From NCBI GenBank assembly GCA_963377175.1, contig CAUJNA010003240.1:270501-334500 (forward strand): a DNA stretch of 64,000 bases, read 5' to 3'. The notes below the pieces were generated by a model that was not told the DNA's origin, did not search any database, and saw nothing but the letters and a program-made list of their open reading frames with translations. This DNA is from Effrenium voratum (Eukaryota > Sar > Dinophyceae > Suessiales > Symbiodiniaceae). Numbering within the stretch: the stretch's first letter is position 1; every line of letters begins with the position of its first letter. Both the position numbers and the translations under genes were made by a program. Below, piece after piece: positions 1 through 12,824 of the stretch.

Positions 1-464
1 CCTGGGCGATCCAAAGGAGAGCTAATGCGGATGCATTGTGCTCGCTTTTGGCACTGGTTTGTGGATGGCGCTTGCTCAAGCCTCTTCGCTTCGGCTTGTT
101 GAAGTCTTGTTGGCGAGGCATTTGCCTGGGAAGAATTGTGCCGCAAAAGCTATTCTAAAGGGGGAGCTAAGGGGGGAGTGCCAACCAGTTTACAGCAGGA
201 TGCGGCAGGGGTTGCATGTAAATGTACTCACTTGAAAGTTTTTCAAACCCTTCAGAACATCCCGTCGCACACATGCGATTTGGCCAGCTGACCATTGACT
301 GTTGAGGCACCCAGTTTATTTGATTTTGTTTGCAGTTTTATCACGGTATATGGGCGACGGGTGTCAGCATTTGGCTCAATGCGGGTCACATGATTTGTTG
401 TAGAGCACTCAGATGGCCATGCGGGCAAACAACAAGTTCTGGTCTTTGGTTTGCATGGCTACAG

Positions 465-527
465 CTAGTGGAGCCCAAGCACTTGAAGCAGGCGGCCGAG
501 GCCCTGGAAGCGTTTCAGGAAGCGCCA
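465..527 (+). CDS. candidate internal exon, unknown protein
   Basis: After an acceptor ending ACAG at 464 the frame reads LVEPKHLKQAAEALEAFQEA, an alanine/glutamate-rich helix with mostly G/C third positions, up to a possible GT donor at 528. It would belong to the + strand gene whose last exon is near 8.6 kb. Family unknown; boundaries are inferred from splice-like dinucleotides only. Confidence 0.35.
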
Positions 528-1776
528 GTGGCAAGTCAGCCAGCACAGCAAACACATGCATTCGTTAGGAGGACCAGCAGCTCGCCCCGCTTGCTCTGCG
601 CATCCCCCCATCAAGCTTACACCGAGAGCAGCCATGCAGGATGTGTTGAGAAGCACGTGTTTTTGCTAATCTGTTATGCCATGGCCAATGATGCCCTAGC
701 ATTGGGCAATTGGCGGCTGGCAGCAGAGACTCTCGGCAGGAAGCAGAGGTTTGTCACCAAAGAGGCTTCGCTGGGTGTATTGATGCCCCAACAAACTGGC
801 GACGACTAAATTTTCAAAGCGACTGGTTGCTTTGTTGTCGAGTTTGGCAGGATCTTTTTCCGATTTGCGTGCTTCGCAACATGCAGCGCGGACATTAAAT
901 TTGCCTTGCAGGTGTGTGGTAGTTATACTCTTACATCCCTCAGAGACGTTGTAGGTACGCACGGGGGCACGACGAGTCAACTTGAATATGTTGCCTAAGG
1001 CTCTTCAGCAAGGAGATAGCACAGTGCCGAGATGCTCTGTCTGCAGGCCTTCCCCGCATAGTGTTGAAAAGGAAAGTTCTGGAAATGGGCTTGTCTTAAA
1101 ATTAGGCAGCCTGGTTTCCTTTTGCCTCTCTTGTTTGATGATGGCTGGCTTTGGGTTGAACAAGTTGAGCTCCGTTGCAGACAGCAAATTTGGGCCCAGA
1201 CGCTTCTGCACATTCACATTCCCAGTTCTGCAGCAGTTTCGGTCCAGGCTGACTGTGCTCAACTTATCGCAAACTACGGCCATTGCAACATATCCGAAGG
1301 GCAAGCCGCACTGACACTGGAGCAGACAATAGACTTCCCGAGTTGAATAGACTTCCCGAGTTCTTGCGTGCCAAGCCTGCTGATAGAAGATGCTGCTGTC
1401 CATCCGCAAGGCTCAGAGACTGTTCAGATAAACATCTGACTTGAGAGTAGGTGTTTCATCTCAATTTTGCAGTCATTTGGGGCGAGCTAAGGTGCTGTTG
1501 ACTGTCATTGCTTGCTTAGCTCTGATGCCTCTTCCAGAGCCCTGTGAGCAGTGAAGGTTAATGGAGAAGTTCTGGAGCACAGGGCCCCTTTGGAGGACCG
1601 AGAAGATGACTGACGTGTCAGCATCACTTTTTCAATGCACCAGCCCATGAGGCTTGAGGCAAGCCAGCGTTTGTCAGCGACCAATTGAGCCGCAAACACG
1701 GCAGAGATGTTCACATCAGACGGGCTTGCGTTGGCCAAGGCGCGCATGTCAGGTCATTGACGCAGTTTCTTGCAAA

Positions 1777-1890
1777 ATGGAGCTGAGTAGAAGGCTGTCT
1801 TTTCCATCCAGACAGGACACCGTCTCGCAGTTGAAGGAGAAGATTGCTGAGGGAGTTGGGGTACCTCCACTTTGCCAGCGGCTGCCTGGC
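1777..1890 (+). CDS. candidate exon with ubiquitin-like fold segment
   Basis: The frame from the ATG at 1777 reads MELSRRLSFPSRQDTVSQLK and then EKIAEGVGVPPLCQRL. The pattern D-T-V-x-x-L-K-x-K-I-(x)5-G-V-P-x-x-x-Q-R-L is the alpha-helix plus following loop of ubiquitin-like domains. Only the first half of the fold is visible, so the rest should lie in a later exon. The resemblance is motif-level and the strand-1 region is weak. Confidence 0.4.
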
Positions 1891-2103
1891 TTCAGCCGCG
1901 CCATCGCATGGCGCCGCCAACAAGTCTCGAGTTTTTAGTACCGCCTTGCTCAGTTTGGCGTGGTGGTCCAGGCGACCGGTGCAACAAGTTGTGCAGCATG
2001 CAGAGCGTGGGGAGTTTGCCCAAAGTCTCAGGAAGGGTGGGACCTGAATGATCTAGAGCTACTCGGGCCAGCCTGAATTGCAGGTTTCCTTTAGCTTTGA
2101 TTC

Positions 2104-2310
2104 TTGCGCAATGCCACGGGTCATTTTGACTGCCTGAGCCCCTGGCTTTTCGAGCTAAGGCTTTGGCTCAACGAGGGCAGTCCTGACATCGTGGCGCGCT
2201 CCTTGCCGTGGCTTCGCACCCGTGTGGAGGAGAGTGTGCGTGAGCTGAATAGGAGAGACATCACAGAGGCGCGGGCGTGGATATCGCTGGCATGTTGTGC
2301 TGCTGATGCC
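2104..2310 (+). CDS. candidate exon, helical protein of unknown function
   Basis: An open frame includes FDCLSPWLFELRLWLNEGSP followed by DIVARSLPWLRTRVEESVRE. It is amphipathic and helix-rich with coding-like codon use. Exact splice borders are not clear; the frame stays open to about 2514 but the composition decays after about 2310. No family recognised. Confidence 0.45.
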
Positions 2311-2520
2311 TGGACAGCCCCTTCTGCTCGTTGGGAAAAATGCGGCGTGGAGGTTCCAACCGCGTTATGTTTCGAGTCACTTGGTCACAAACAACATATT
2401 TTGTGCGGAACAAGGCTTGGAAGCCCCACACAATCATTTCCTTGTTCCAAGTCCTCTTGGGCCACTTCTGAGCATAGGGGAGCGCACCTGCAGAGTCGAG
2501 GTGAACGTCCTTAAGGGGCC

Positions 2521-5500
2521 CTCCTGAGTAGTCTTCGGTCCTTTTCGACCCTGTTGCTTTCGTTCTCCGTTAGCATTGGTTTCGTATTGCTCAGTAGTGC
2601 CCTGGTAAAGCCTCTTGGGCTGCAAAAACTTTAGTGGAAAGTAGTTTTGCGAAGCTCCCTAATATAGTGATGCGCCTTTTCTCTGGTGTTTTTTCCGACA
2701 CCAAAGCGTGCCCAGGCTCTCAGACAATCTCAGACAGTGCCCACCAAAGATGGCCAGGGCCCTTTTGTGGGGGTACGCGTTTATAAAATATTTTTTGATG
2801 GACAACGAGGATTTCATGGTTTGAGATCTATGCTTCGCAGGTTTAGCAGGGCCTAGGTTTGCAAGGCCTGGGGCGGAAATGTGTTCCTTAGTTTTCTTGG
2901 GAATTTTGCTTCAGTTGCTTTCACATGCGGGTGTTCAAGCAAGCCATTTTTGATATGATTGATGGTGCTGTATTTAACAATTTGCAACGCCAGTCAGGAC
3001 AGAGGAACCCTCCAGATGGCGGTTTCCTTTTAAAGTTCTTCCTCTTAAGCCATTCTCGATGGGAAACCTCGGCAAAGTCACAAACACAAGTGATCAATGG
3101 AAACCACAATTCCAATTGCGCTATGGAGGTGAAGGCCTGGATGCGTCCGTGGCTCGGCGACATTGGCTTCGTGTGCGTGGCTGCTGTTCCTATTTGTTCT
3201 GGGTTCGGTCTAGGCTCCTTGTTTTCTGGTATTGCTGCGCAACTATGTTTTGGGCCTTTTGAGGCTTGACATCGTGCCCAAGAATGTGTTCTGATCATGC
3301 CAAGTGTGGTTGACAGACCCAAGGTGTGGTCGCCAGACCTTGCTGGCTGTTACTTGTTTGGTTACAAGTTATATAGTGCATTCGGGGCCCGACGGGCTTT
3401 GCAACTGAACCACGCGTGGCCCCTGGAATCATGTGTCAGTGGATGAGTTTGTCAAAGGTAATGATCCCAAGCCTGGCCGGCCATTGCAGATCTGGGGAAG
3501 CTTGCCAATCATAGCCCTTGTTTTTCCCCAGAGTACCCTGCAACAACTGGCCGAACCGCACCTGGTTGCTTTTTGACTCAGACGGCTGGATTGGGAAAGA
3601 AGCAGTCGGTGTGCCCTCACGAAGCTTGAGGCCAAACAAAGCGATCGAATGCCTCCAAGTTGTGCAGACCTTGCTGTGCGCCAGCGACCGCGTGACGATC
3701 CCAACGAAAAAGCGAGGGGATCCCAAGGACATGTCCTGGAATGGCTGCAACTTGGACCGGCTCGCAAGATCCTTGCTGCAAAGCTTACATTTATTGGGGC
3801 GTAAGGACGTTTGCCAGGTCAAGCATGGGCTTTTGCAACCCAATTCAGCCATGAGCGGCTTTGAATTTGGAACGGCTTGTTTTGTTGGTGCCAATTTGCG
3901 GGGAGTATGTAGCAATGCAAGGAGGCTTGCGCAGAGTTCAGCTCTCGGTTGTGTTCGGCTCACTTGCCACAACCTGTGCCCCATAGGGCATTCCGACTAC
4001 CCGCCCTGAAAGCTACGCATCGACCCATGTCGAGGCAAGCAAATGATGGCACAGCACACCGACTTCACGCAGGCCCTGATGAATTTTGGCGAAGATGTTA
4101 TCAACAAGCGCCTCACTGAGAAGCAGGCAAGGTCTGAGCCATCCGTTTGTTCAGCACGTTCCGCTTTTTTGATGGATTGTTCCTGGATATCGGAGTAGAA
4201 AGGGATTATCTGGCTTCCTGGCTTTGCAAATGCTTTGGCTTTTCTTGCTTCTTGGCTGTTTTTTCGTCTTTTGCTTCTGGCTTGGTGGCATTGCTGTCGT
4301 CTTGCGGGGAGGCTTGTTGGCCTCTTCGGAACCAGGTTGCACAAAGCCTCGCCTAAGCTTGCCTCAAACCTACCCTCATTTTACTTTCATCTCACACCCA
4401 GAAAGCTCCCCCAAAAGGTGGCAGGCGTGTGCGCAGCGCTGAAGTCTCTTGGGTGAGCGAGCTAATCGTGTGGCAGACCTGTGTGTGTTGTGGAGCGTGT
4501 GCCAGCTGAGCATTTGTGCGCATCATATTGGCTGCGCTTGGCGTGGGTCTATGGTAGTCGTTTGTTGTTGACCTGCCCATTGCTGCTTGAATCCCTTATA
4601 TTCTTCAGGCATGTTTGCTCAATACAAGGCATTCCTGGCGAACTATTTCTTTTGGGTTTTGCTCGCATTTCAGCTTGCAGGTTTCGCGAGCCATGTTTTG
4701 TGGTCTCCCAATTCTCGCGGCACTACATGTTCCCTCTAAATTTATTGACTTTAAACAACTACAATCATTTTGGCTGTTGTCGTTGGGCGGCCCTCGGCAT
4801 TTTAAGGTTTTATCCCCACCCAGTTGTAAGCTTCAATTTGTACCTTCAACATGTCCTGCCACCAATTTGGCTCAATGTGAGGGGGAACAGTGGGAAAACC
4901 TCCTCCATTTGTTCTAAAATTTATTGTTTTTGTTGTTGGCTTCGCGAGCGATTTGTGGTTCTTTCGAAATTCTCGAAATGAATGCATGTTCCCTCCAAGT
5001 TTCTTGGGACTTTTTTGGTTTTGGAAATGTGTGCATGTTGTGCTTTGTTGTCGTTGGATAAGTCAAGCAGAACACAAACAGTCAAAAACAAAGCGAATTC
5101 TGAAAGTAACAAATATACACAGATAACACCATGAAAAGAATAAAGACACATATGGTTAACAAGGCAAGTTAAATGAGAAAGCACACAAGCAAACAAAAAA
5201 CAGGAGACAGGCAACAAAAATACAAACACAGACGCATGAATAATCCAACCATCTAAAACAGTTGGACTGGTTAGAAGAACCACAAGCATAGCCCTATTTG
5301 TTGCCAAATAACCCAAGCTGTTCCCAAAGGGCGAGTGGCTCGTAGGATTTTGCGACAACCATTGCTCAAAAGACTCCAGGCCCTTCGTGAATAATCGGAG
5401 CACTCAGATAGAGTATGATCTTCCCTCTTACAGGGGTGGGGGTTAGCATGTGTTCGCCAGATGCTACGGCAAGAGTTTGCCAGCTGTGCCGTTGGGGAAG

Positions 5501-7446
5501 GCTCAGAATGTGCGATTAGTATGACTTGCAACATGGTGTTTTCGTGTCGCCCTTGCGCAAATCGTAGCTTTTGCGACTGTTGTTTCGCTGCGCAAGCGCA
5601 GTCCTAACGCAAGGCTGCGCGTTTGCGTTGCTGTGCCCCGTCCTGATTTGTGTCTCAGGGGTGGTTGTTTGACGTGTCTTGTTTGGGGCGCGTGCAAGCG
5701 ACTGCGCGAGCGTCATTTTCGTCAGTCCTGTCGTGCACTCCGCTCGAAAAGTATTCCTGTCCCGTGTTAATCTCTGAGGACGGCCTGAGGACGGATCAGT
5801 GCGGGGGTCGGCTCCGAGTTTTGTGGCTGGTCGCTGGCTTGCTGGCGCCAGTCGTCCCAGTTCCAAGTGTCCCGGCTGCTGGACCACCAGCTAGCCGACC
5901 ACCTCCAACCGCCCCGTAGCTAGCTATTGGGCTCATTTTTTCTCAAGACCTCAAAGGGCTGCGTAGCACATACGTTGACTCAAGCCCTAGTTCTTCACAA
6001 GTGCAAAAAGCGTATGCAAATTCACAGGAAGAGCAACAGTAGCTGGTGACTGGCCTAAAATGATGGATGGCAGGATGCGCGGGAAGTAGATGAGCAGGTT
6101 GTTGGTAAGAGATCTGCCTGGTCTAAACTGGTGGGATGGCAGGATACCAAGGGAGCAGATGAGCGGCAGTGGCTGGTGACAAATCTCGCTGGCCCCGGCT
6201 GGCAGGTATAATGTGCAGGCCGAGTTCTATCTATCAGTCGTGCGTGCAAATATTATTAAACTGCTGTGTCCTGAGACAAACTAACTGTTTTAACTGCTTT
6301 GACTGCTTCCAACCCGCAGCTCGTCACCACTAAACCAGTTATCCCAGTGATGCAACTGGTAGTCAACTGTACCAACTGGAGTAACCATGGCACACTCGGC
6401 TCAGCCAATACATAGCTAAAATCATGTCTTTTCGCAGAAAAGTGCGCAAATTGCTTTGCTCTCCGACCGTTCATGCCTCCTTATGCTAAAGTTACGATGT
6501 GCAAGCTGGAGCTGCCAAAGTGCATTCCGTTGACTACTCCTATATTGAATCGTGGTTCGACACTTCAAGTGCCCTGTGGAAGCTAGCGTTGTGGCAGCGT
6601 AAAAAATAGTGCGAGGCGCGCCTTGCGTAAGCCTCGTGTAAGCTTTGCCATAGCACTTCCGCGAGTAAGCTGATTGTGTGCACGAAAAAATCACGAGTAA
6701 GCATTGGCACAGCGAACTGGCTATCGCAGAGACAGCAGTCGGTGCTTCTAGTATGGCTCAAGTCTCGGGTTGCAGCATCACACAACTAGAGCACGGATGC
6801 CAAGGGGTTCTGTCCCAAGATTATTTCACTGAAGCAAGCGTAAAACAAACAAGTTTTCAACCCGTGGGGGGGAGGGTTGCAGAAACGGAAGGAATTGCAG
6901 GGCCATTCCACACGGGTTTTTCCCGTGCGCCGAAGACGACTAGCGCGAATTTGGATGGGTATTGGAGGGGGTTTGGTTGCATCGAATCTCATTTGAGGAA
7001 GTGTGAGCCCCAGGTGCAGAAAGCAAAGGACATCATAGAAAACATTGGTGACAAGTGGAGCTTCCAGTACTTTGGCATGGTTAGTGTTGCTTGGCAGCAT
7101 GGTGGGGTGTTGTTGCGTCCTGGCAAATACCTTGCCTTACTTTGCCGCGCCAGATTTGACACCGCGGTTGCCCCAAAGATCCAGCTGCGAAGATAAACTC
7201 AATCAGTTGGTGGTTGCCACAGCCATTCTTCCCTCTTGCAAGCATGGAATCTGAGCAAGGTTTTGTGGCCATGACTCAGAGGGAACATGTGATGAGACAT
7301 GGCTTGAGGCTGCGTGGGATCTATTGTCCGGGCAAAGGTTCAGCGAAGGTGGACCGAGAGCTGGGGTTTGCCAGAAGTGACAACCCCGCCACTGCTTTGT
7401 CACCCACTCGCAAAGAATCCGGAACACAACCTCAAGCATAGTTTAG
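2521..7446. other. long stretch without recognisable exons
   Basis: T-rich, intron-like sequence. Frames longer than 100 codons exist on both strands (3436-3984 minus, 3518-4009 plus, 5650-5919 plus) but none has a domain or a clear codon bias, and opposite strands are open at once, so I do not call them genes. A short imperfect direct repeat sharing GATGGCAGGAT lies at about 6045-6190. Confidence 0.4.
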
Positions 7447-7583
7447 GGGAGCTGAGGTGCTGCTGCGGCAGCTTCACGGCTGGGTGGAGAGCGTTCTGAA
7501 GCTGTACCGCGCGGTGCACTGCGAGCTCGATGCCACGGAAGGTCTGGAGATGGACAACGACTTCCCGCTGAGTCTGTATCAGG
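7447..7583 (+). CDS. internal exon, unknown helical protein
   Basis: After TTAG|G at 7446 the frame reads GAEVLLRQLHGWVESVLKLY and RAVHCELDATEGLEMDNDFP, ending SLYQ near 7583 at a possible GC-type donor. Third codon positions are almost all G or C, unlike the flanking T-rich DNA. It is probably the exon before the terminal exon at 8565. No known domain recognised. Confidence 0.6.
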
Positions 7584-7649
7584 GCGGTGGCGACCGGGCA
7601 CGTCCTCCAACTTGTGAGGAGAGGAATTTGCAGTTTTCTCTTACTTGAG

Positions 7650-8130
7650 CTTGAGATGGCCTGGCTCGGGCAGCTCTTTGTTTCCCTTTGTCTCTGGCTC
7701 GGCGGTCTGGCTTGTTTAGCTCTTTGTCTCCCCACTTGGTTTCACTGTCTCGGATGGTGGCAAGAAATGGTCTGGCTCGGCCACTGGATGCTGTCACGTG
7801 GTCTTGCTCGGTCAGCTGTTTGTTGCCCCACTTGTTTCATTTGGCTCCTGCTAGGCTGGATGCTGTCACGAGATGGTCTGGCTCGGTCAGCCCTTTACCC
7901 CCACTCGTTTCTATCTGTCTTCCCACTTTTTTCCTCACGCGCTTGCCTCGCTGGATGCTGTCACGAGAGGTCTGGATCGGTTAGCTCTTTGTCTCCCCAC
8001 TTGTTTCCATTTGTCTCCCCACTTGTTTCGATGCTGTCACGAGATGGTCTGGCTCGGTCAGGCTTTTGTTTTTTCACCTGTTTTCTGACGCGCTTGCTGG
8101 GTCGGATGCCCACTTGTTTCCTCGCACGCT
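7650..8130 (+). repeat. diverged tandem repeat, ~100-120 bp period
   Basis: Four to five degraded copies share GGATGCTGTCACGAGATGGT, then a TCTGGCTCGGTCAG block and CCCCACTTGTTTC. The array lies inside an intron. Several frames are open through it because the period carries few stops; I do not treat these as genes. Confidence 0.75.
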
Positions 8131-8564
8131 TGGGTCGCCAATGATTTTTGCAAAAATATCGCTCGGCGTCTCTGCTAACCCGCGTCGGGTGCGATGATGG
8201 TGTAATGTTAAATTGTACTGTGTTTTGTTTTGCGCGGAGTGTTAGGCAATGCAACATTGTGTTTATGTTTTGGGTTTAAAGGGTTATCGAAGTCAGAACT
8301 GGGGCCGCGCAGCTTTAACCACCAATTGGGCGGGTGGTCTTTGCTATGGGAATGTGTCACGAAGCTGGACCTTCCGCCATGCTCAAGTGTCAGGGTTTGG
8401 GGGGCCGAGCTGAGGACCCTACACCCCACACCCCCCGAAGCAAACGCTGGCCGCTGAGGCCCCTAGCTAGAGGAGTTGTAAGTGCCAATCTTGGCATGAC
8501 TGAAAACTAGGAAGGGGATAGAAGTTAGACCTTCCCAATGATGGGGTGGCGACGTTGAGGTGAG

Positions 8565-8663
8565 GCTCCCGTGGAGATGGCGCTGGTCCAGGATGTGGAC
8601 GCTTTGTGGGACGCGTTGAATGGCAAGGCCAAGACGCTTGAGAATCACCTGGAGGCCGCGTGA
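8565..8663 (+). CDS. terminal exon, unknown protein
   Basis: Following GTGAG at 8560-8564 the frame reads APVEMALVQDVDALWDALNG and KAKTLENHLEAA, then TGA at 8661. Codon third positions are strongly G/C and the peptide is a clean amphipathic helix. This ends the first gene in the window; the exon at 7447 is its likely upstream neighbour. Confidence 0.65.
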   Translation, partial: APVEMALVQDVDALWDALNGKAKTLENHLEAA

Positions 8664-10647
8664 AAGCAAGAGTGACCAGGGGTGCAAGAAGCATCGTCAT
8701 AGGAGGAGCTAACTCAGTACTAACTTGTTGCCTCTTTGGGTAATGGCTTCATTTGTTTTTCAGGCACGCATGGTACGCCTTGTGTTTCTTGGCTGTTTGT
8801 TTGCTGGCAATTCGAGGATGTTGCAGGTTGCAAGGAGAACTTGCTTGAAAATGAATAGGGGCCTAGCAATGCGGGGTGTGATTTTGCCGCTCAAACTGTT
8901 TGGAGTATGGCGAGTAGCTCTGTTTTAGAAACCGTTTAGATTTAGTGCTTGGATGAAACACTATACATGTAAACTTTTTGCACTGATTGAAGTTCTTGAC
9001 GATTCCAGTACTGTACTGGCAGTGATGGTTTAGCATCGGCCTTCAGATGAGGTCTCCCTCAGCAGACATTTTGCTGCTGTTTCGCTTGTGATTTGGTATG
9101 TTCAAGTATGCTAGCAGAATGAGTTGAATAACATGTATGAACCTCTGCTGGTATTTGGGTTGCAGTTGTGAACAGCGTTAGCTTTTGTGTTTAGTTTCGG
9201 ATTGGCTTCTGGGGGGAGCAAGGTTGACATTGATTTGTGGGGATGCTGATCAACTTTGGAAGCGTTGTGTGAGTAACCTCGGCAAATATCTGCGATTGAA
9301 GCACCAATGATAATTAGTCAATACCTATGTTCAAGGACCGGCTTCTGATCATAGGACTGTTGGCTGGCTTGGTTTGGTACTCGTGTGCGCGCACTTTGCC
9401 GCAGCACTGAAATGATCGGACAGGCCCAGCATAGCCAAGACACTTTCCGCGGCGAGAAAGCACAGCTACGCTGAGGATGCTGTGCACAATGTTTGTGAAA
9501 ACACAATTGCAAGAATGGACCAGACGAACTGGAGGCCACATTTTGTGGAGTGGAGTATTTTTCAGACATGGCTTTACGGCATACTGATTTTTTCCCCCTT
9601 CAGGGCCCAAAATGCCGGGAGCCAAAGAGGTCCTTCATTCTTCAACATTCTTTCCGGCTCCCTTCCCCTCCGGCCAGGCCTTGGGCCACACTCTTTCGGA
9701 ACCCCCTTTTTGTCCCCCTCCCCAACCCCCAACCCGCCGCACTGCCGCCTGCTTGCCGTACGTAGGCAGTAGCGGCCCTCGGGATCATCGGCCAGAAGTG
9801 CGGAGATCGGGGGTTGCAAGAAGTCGCCAAGAAGGTGGCCTGCGACAACAATATCTTGAGGACCTATCCGGTGGATGGCCCTTTTACGCACTTTCTCCTG
9901 CTTTGCCAAAATTCCTGCAATGGGACTGTCCGGGGGAGAAAAGAAGGGCGTTTCTTAAGAGGGAAACCTGGTAAGAACCCGCCCTGCTGTAGGGGTGCAA
10001 TTCTCGACTGCCAATGCATTCTTGCGTGAACACAACAGGCGCCGCTGGCGTCGTTGAGGGAACGCTACATTGACATGCAAGTTGGATATGGGCTGCGGCT
10101 GATGATTAACAACGCACCTAAACAAAATGAGGCGCTATAGTAGTCATATCCACACACCGTTGGGTCCAAACACTTGGAGGGGGGGTCTGAAAATGTAGTT
10201 TGCATCTTCCGCCCCCCTCAAGCGGACCCCACCCTTCCGCTTTTTTTGGGCGGGGGAAGGGGGCTGGGGAGGGGGCCTGGGAAAATGCAGCTTGACAGCG
10301 GTGAGGGGGTGGTCGCAAAATGCAAGCTGATGATGCTGATGGGGCAGATGTGGCGCATAACTTGATTATTTGTGAGGTGCCTGGCTGACAGGCCCGCCAG
10401 AGTCCAACATGTAATCTCACATTTGGCAGGTCCGGAAGCCAAAATGTAAACCTTACGTTTTGATATTTTTTAGGTGGCAAACCCCAGAAAATGGCAACAT
10501 CAAGGGGTTCGGGATGTAGTCGTCCAATAAAAGGGATTGTTCAGACTTGGCGCAGACAAATGTTCGTAATGTCTCGCCACTTACTAGCCGCTGTCCGGCG
10601 TGGCACCCTGTAATTGCACGCCTGTCGAAGCACCTTCAGATTTTGGG
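8664..10647. other. intergenic or intronic, nothing recognised
   Basis: T-rich sequence with no exon-like frame. Short C-rich and G-rich runs at 9595-9735 and 10175-10290 give chance open frames on both strands. No repeat family or RNA gene seen. Confidence 0.4.
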
Positions 10648-10997
10648 AGGACTGCGGCAGTGGAGGCCCTGAAGAAGGCTTGGCAACCAGATACGGCGAA
10701 GGTCGACATTTTTATGAACGAGGTGAACAGCCAAGGCTTCGCTTTCAACCAGGATGGCTGCGGAGCTGCTATGGTGGACGCGTTGGACTACTTGGCTCCG
10801 GACGGCGAGCGGGCATTTGAAAGCATTTGCAAGCTGGCCGCAGTCAGCGGGAGCTTTCAAGACGTCAGGGCCAGGACTTGGAGGAAACTTGCCGCAAGAA
10901 ATCGCTCCAGCAAATGGATAAACTGAAGCATTGGGAGGCAGGTCTGGAGCAAGCCGATCTGAACAAGACAGCTCCAGCTAGCTTGGAGCGGGCATAG
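10648..10997 (+). CDS. terminal coding block with an internal frame change
   Basis: The first part reads AVEALKKAWQPDTAKVDIFM, NEVNSQGFAFNQDGCGAAMV and DALDYLAPDGERAFESICKL. From about 10848 the coding-like frame moves by -1 and reads QRELSRRQGQDLEETCRKKS and LQQMDKLKHWEAGLEQADLN, ending at TAG 10995. Both halves have G/C-rich third positions and the second is coiled-coil-like. There is no room for an intron between them, so a single-base deletion or sequencing error is the simplest explanation. Family unknown. Confidence 0.6.
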
Positions 10998-11855
10998 CCT
11001 AGCTAATACATAATGATGGTGGGTGCCTCAAGTGAGAGGTTGTTGGAACGGAACAGGTGTTTGTGTTCAGCTGGACACCATCTGGTCGGAATAGCAATGT
11101 TCTCAAGCCTGGCATTCCGCTTGCCAAGTTTGGGCTGTGTGGTTCGTTGCATTGTCATAGGCAAGAAGCAAGAGTCAACCAGATTTACACACCTTAAATG
11201 TTCCTTTGGTCTTCTGGGAACCTTCCATAGCTTTGGGGTACATTGCTTAGTATTCCACAACATCCTGCAAAGAACGGACATAACATTGGCGTCTTTTTGG
11301 GGAGGAACTATTTGGGCTTCTTTCTTTAGAGAGGCCAAACAGAAACCATGTGTTTCCATTTGTTGGGTTTCCCATTTGAATTTGAAGACACACCATGTTC
11401 TGCTTGGTCCAGGCCATGGTCTGCTCTCGGACTATGAGAACAACCAACAGCCGCCAGGCTGCACAAGTGGCCCCAAACTTCCGTCGTCCGAGGGTACCAA
11501 AGTTGTTTGGCGTCCTTGTGTTTGCTTGTTTCCTTTGGGAACCAACTGTACTTTTGGGCCAGGGTCGCAACTGTAGGCTCTTTTTCCATCGACGTCTTAC
11601 CAAAAAGCTCAGTGCGGAGAACAAGAAGCCATTTTGATTCTTTACTTTCAGGGATTTGGGTAGGTCCAACACAAGGCTTGGCTGTTTGAGCGCAATCCTC
11701 AAACCAGGAGGATCCAGGAGGAGTATCCCCACTCTAGTCAAGTCATAGAGTTGGTCGAGTGTGAATTCTGACCAAGTTTCCTAGACAAATGAACCACCCC
11801 CTCTGCGTGGCAGAATGTCTACTTGAATACTTAGGCTTCTCTTATTGTCGGCAAG

Positions 11856-12049
11856 CGCCCTTCAAAACGCACTGCGCTTCTGAGGTGCTGCTTTGAAAGC
11901 TTCGAGCGCCGGCAGAGCCAACTTGACGCCACCTTTGTGATTGATCGCTTGCTGGATGAGTTGTTCCAAGATAGGCAAACGAGCTGGCACCCAACATCGA
12001 AGAGGGAGAAACCGAACGACCAGCAGGACAGGCTAGACATCATTTGCAG
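11856..12049 (+). CDS. candidate exon of helical-repeat gene
   Basis: Between AAG|CGC at 11855 and CAG|GTGCAT at 12050 the frame reads FERRQSQLDATFVIDRLLDE and LFQDRQTSWHPTSKREKPND. The peptide is helix-rich with charged termini. It lies upstream, on the same strand, of the ARM/HEAT-like exons, and I tentatively place it in that gene. Confidence 0.45.
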
Positions 12050-12634
12050 GTGCATGGAGAAGGCAGGGGATTGCAATTTCCACAACTTCACCCTTGACTC
12101 CTTTTTTGTGCGGTTTTTGTCCCGAGTCAAAAAAATAGTTCACGTTGCTTGTTTGCACGTTTACCGACATCAATTCAGGGTCACTGGTAGGAAGTGGCCA
12201 ATAAATGGGCAAAACACGTCCGATCCAGGGTGCGCGTTAGCAACTCACATAAATCCAACGCGTCTACGCTGTGGTCCCTGTTTTTGAAGACTCTTTGTGC
12301 GCGTTTTGCAAAGCTCATCCCATTGTCCACGCTTTGCCCAGTGCAGCAAACCAAGATCAACCGCTGGTGGATGCAACGAATGCCAAGGAAGCCGTTCAAA
12401 CATCCACATCCGGGCTGGAGAATAACTGTCGAACAAGCACAGAAGTCATATCTGCTGCACACACGGACGTGCCACCTTGTTGAACAAGGTTTTATTGCAC
12501 TTCCGTGTTGGTTTGGCAAGCGGTTGGTAATGTTCAATTGGGCAAACGAGGGGCACACTCTTTGGCTACCCAATACTTGGAACTCCCTCCACCATGGTTC
12601 TTAAATCCCTCTCTCCCCGCCCCCAATTGTTCAG

Positions 12635-12824
12635 GTTGGATCGGACCAAAAGAGGCGCATGGTCAAAGGGTCAAGCCACCAGGCCGCAGAGCGGGACTAC
12701 AGCGCTGCCATCACGGGCCTTCTGGCGTCGTTGGCGCCCGACAAAGCGGCCTGGGAAAGGGCGCGCGCCGCCTCAGTGGCCGCCCGCGTGGCCAAGCACG
12801 AGGATCCCCAGGCCGGGGAGAAAG
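12635..12824 (+). CDS. exon of ARM/HEAT-like helical-repeat protein
   Basis: Acceptor TTGTTCAG|G and donor GAAAG|GTGAGG frame a 190-nt exon. It reads VGSDQKRRMVKGSSHQAAER, DYSAAITGLLASLAPDKAAW and ERARAASVAARVAKHEDPQA. Almost every third base is G or C. It has the alternating small/leucine pattern of paired helices, which fits the repeat exons that follow. Confidence 0.7.

Noticed and set aside
366..380. Relict dinoflagellate spliced-leader sequence (CATTTGGCTCAA; similar at about 4864)
   Set aside because: Only about 10-12 bases match the leader end and no coding sequence follows directly, so chance is likely.
3436..4009. Overlapping long frames on both strands
   Set aside because: Both are open without codon bias or domains, so strand and reality cannot be decided.
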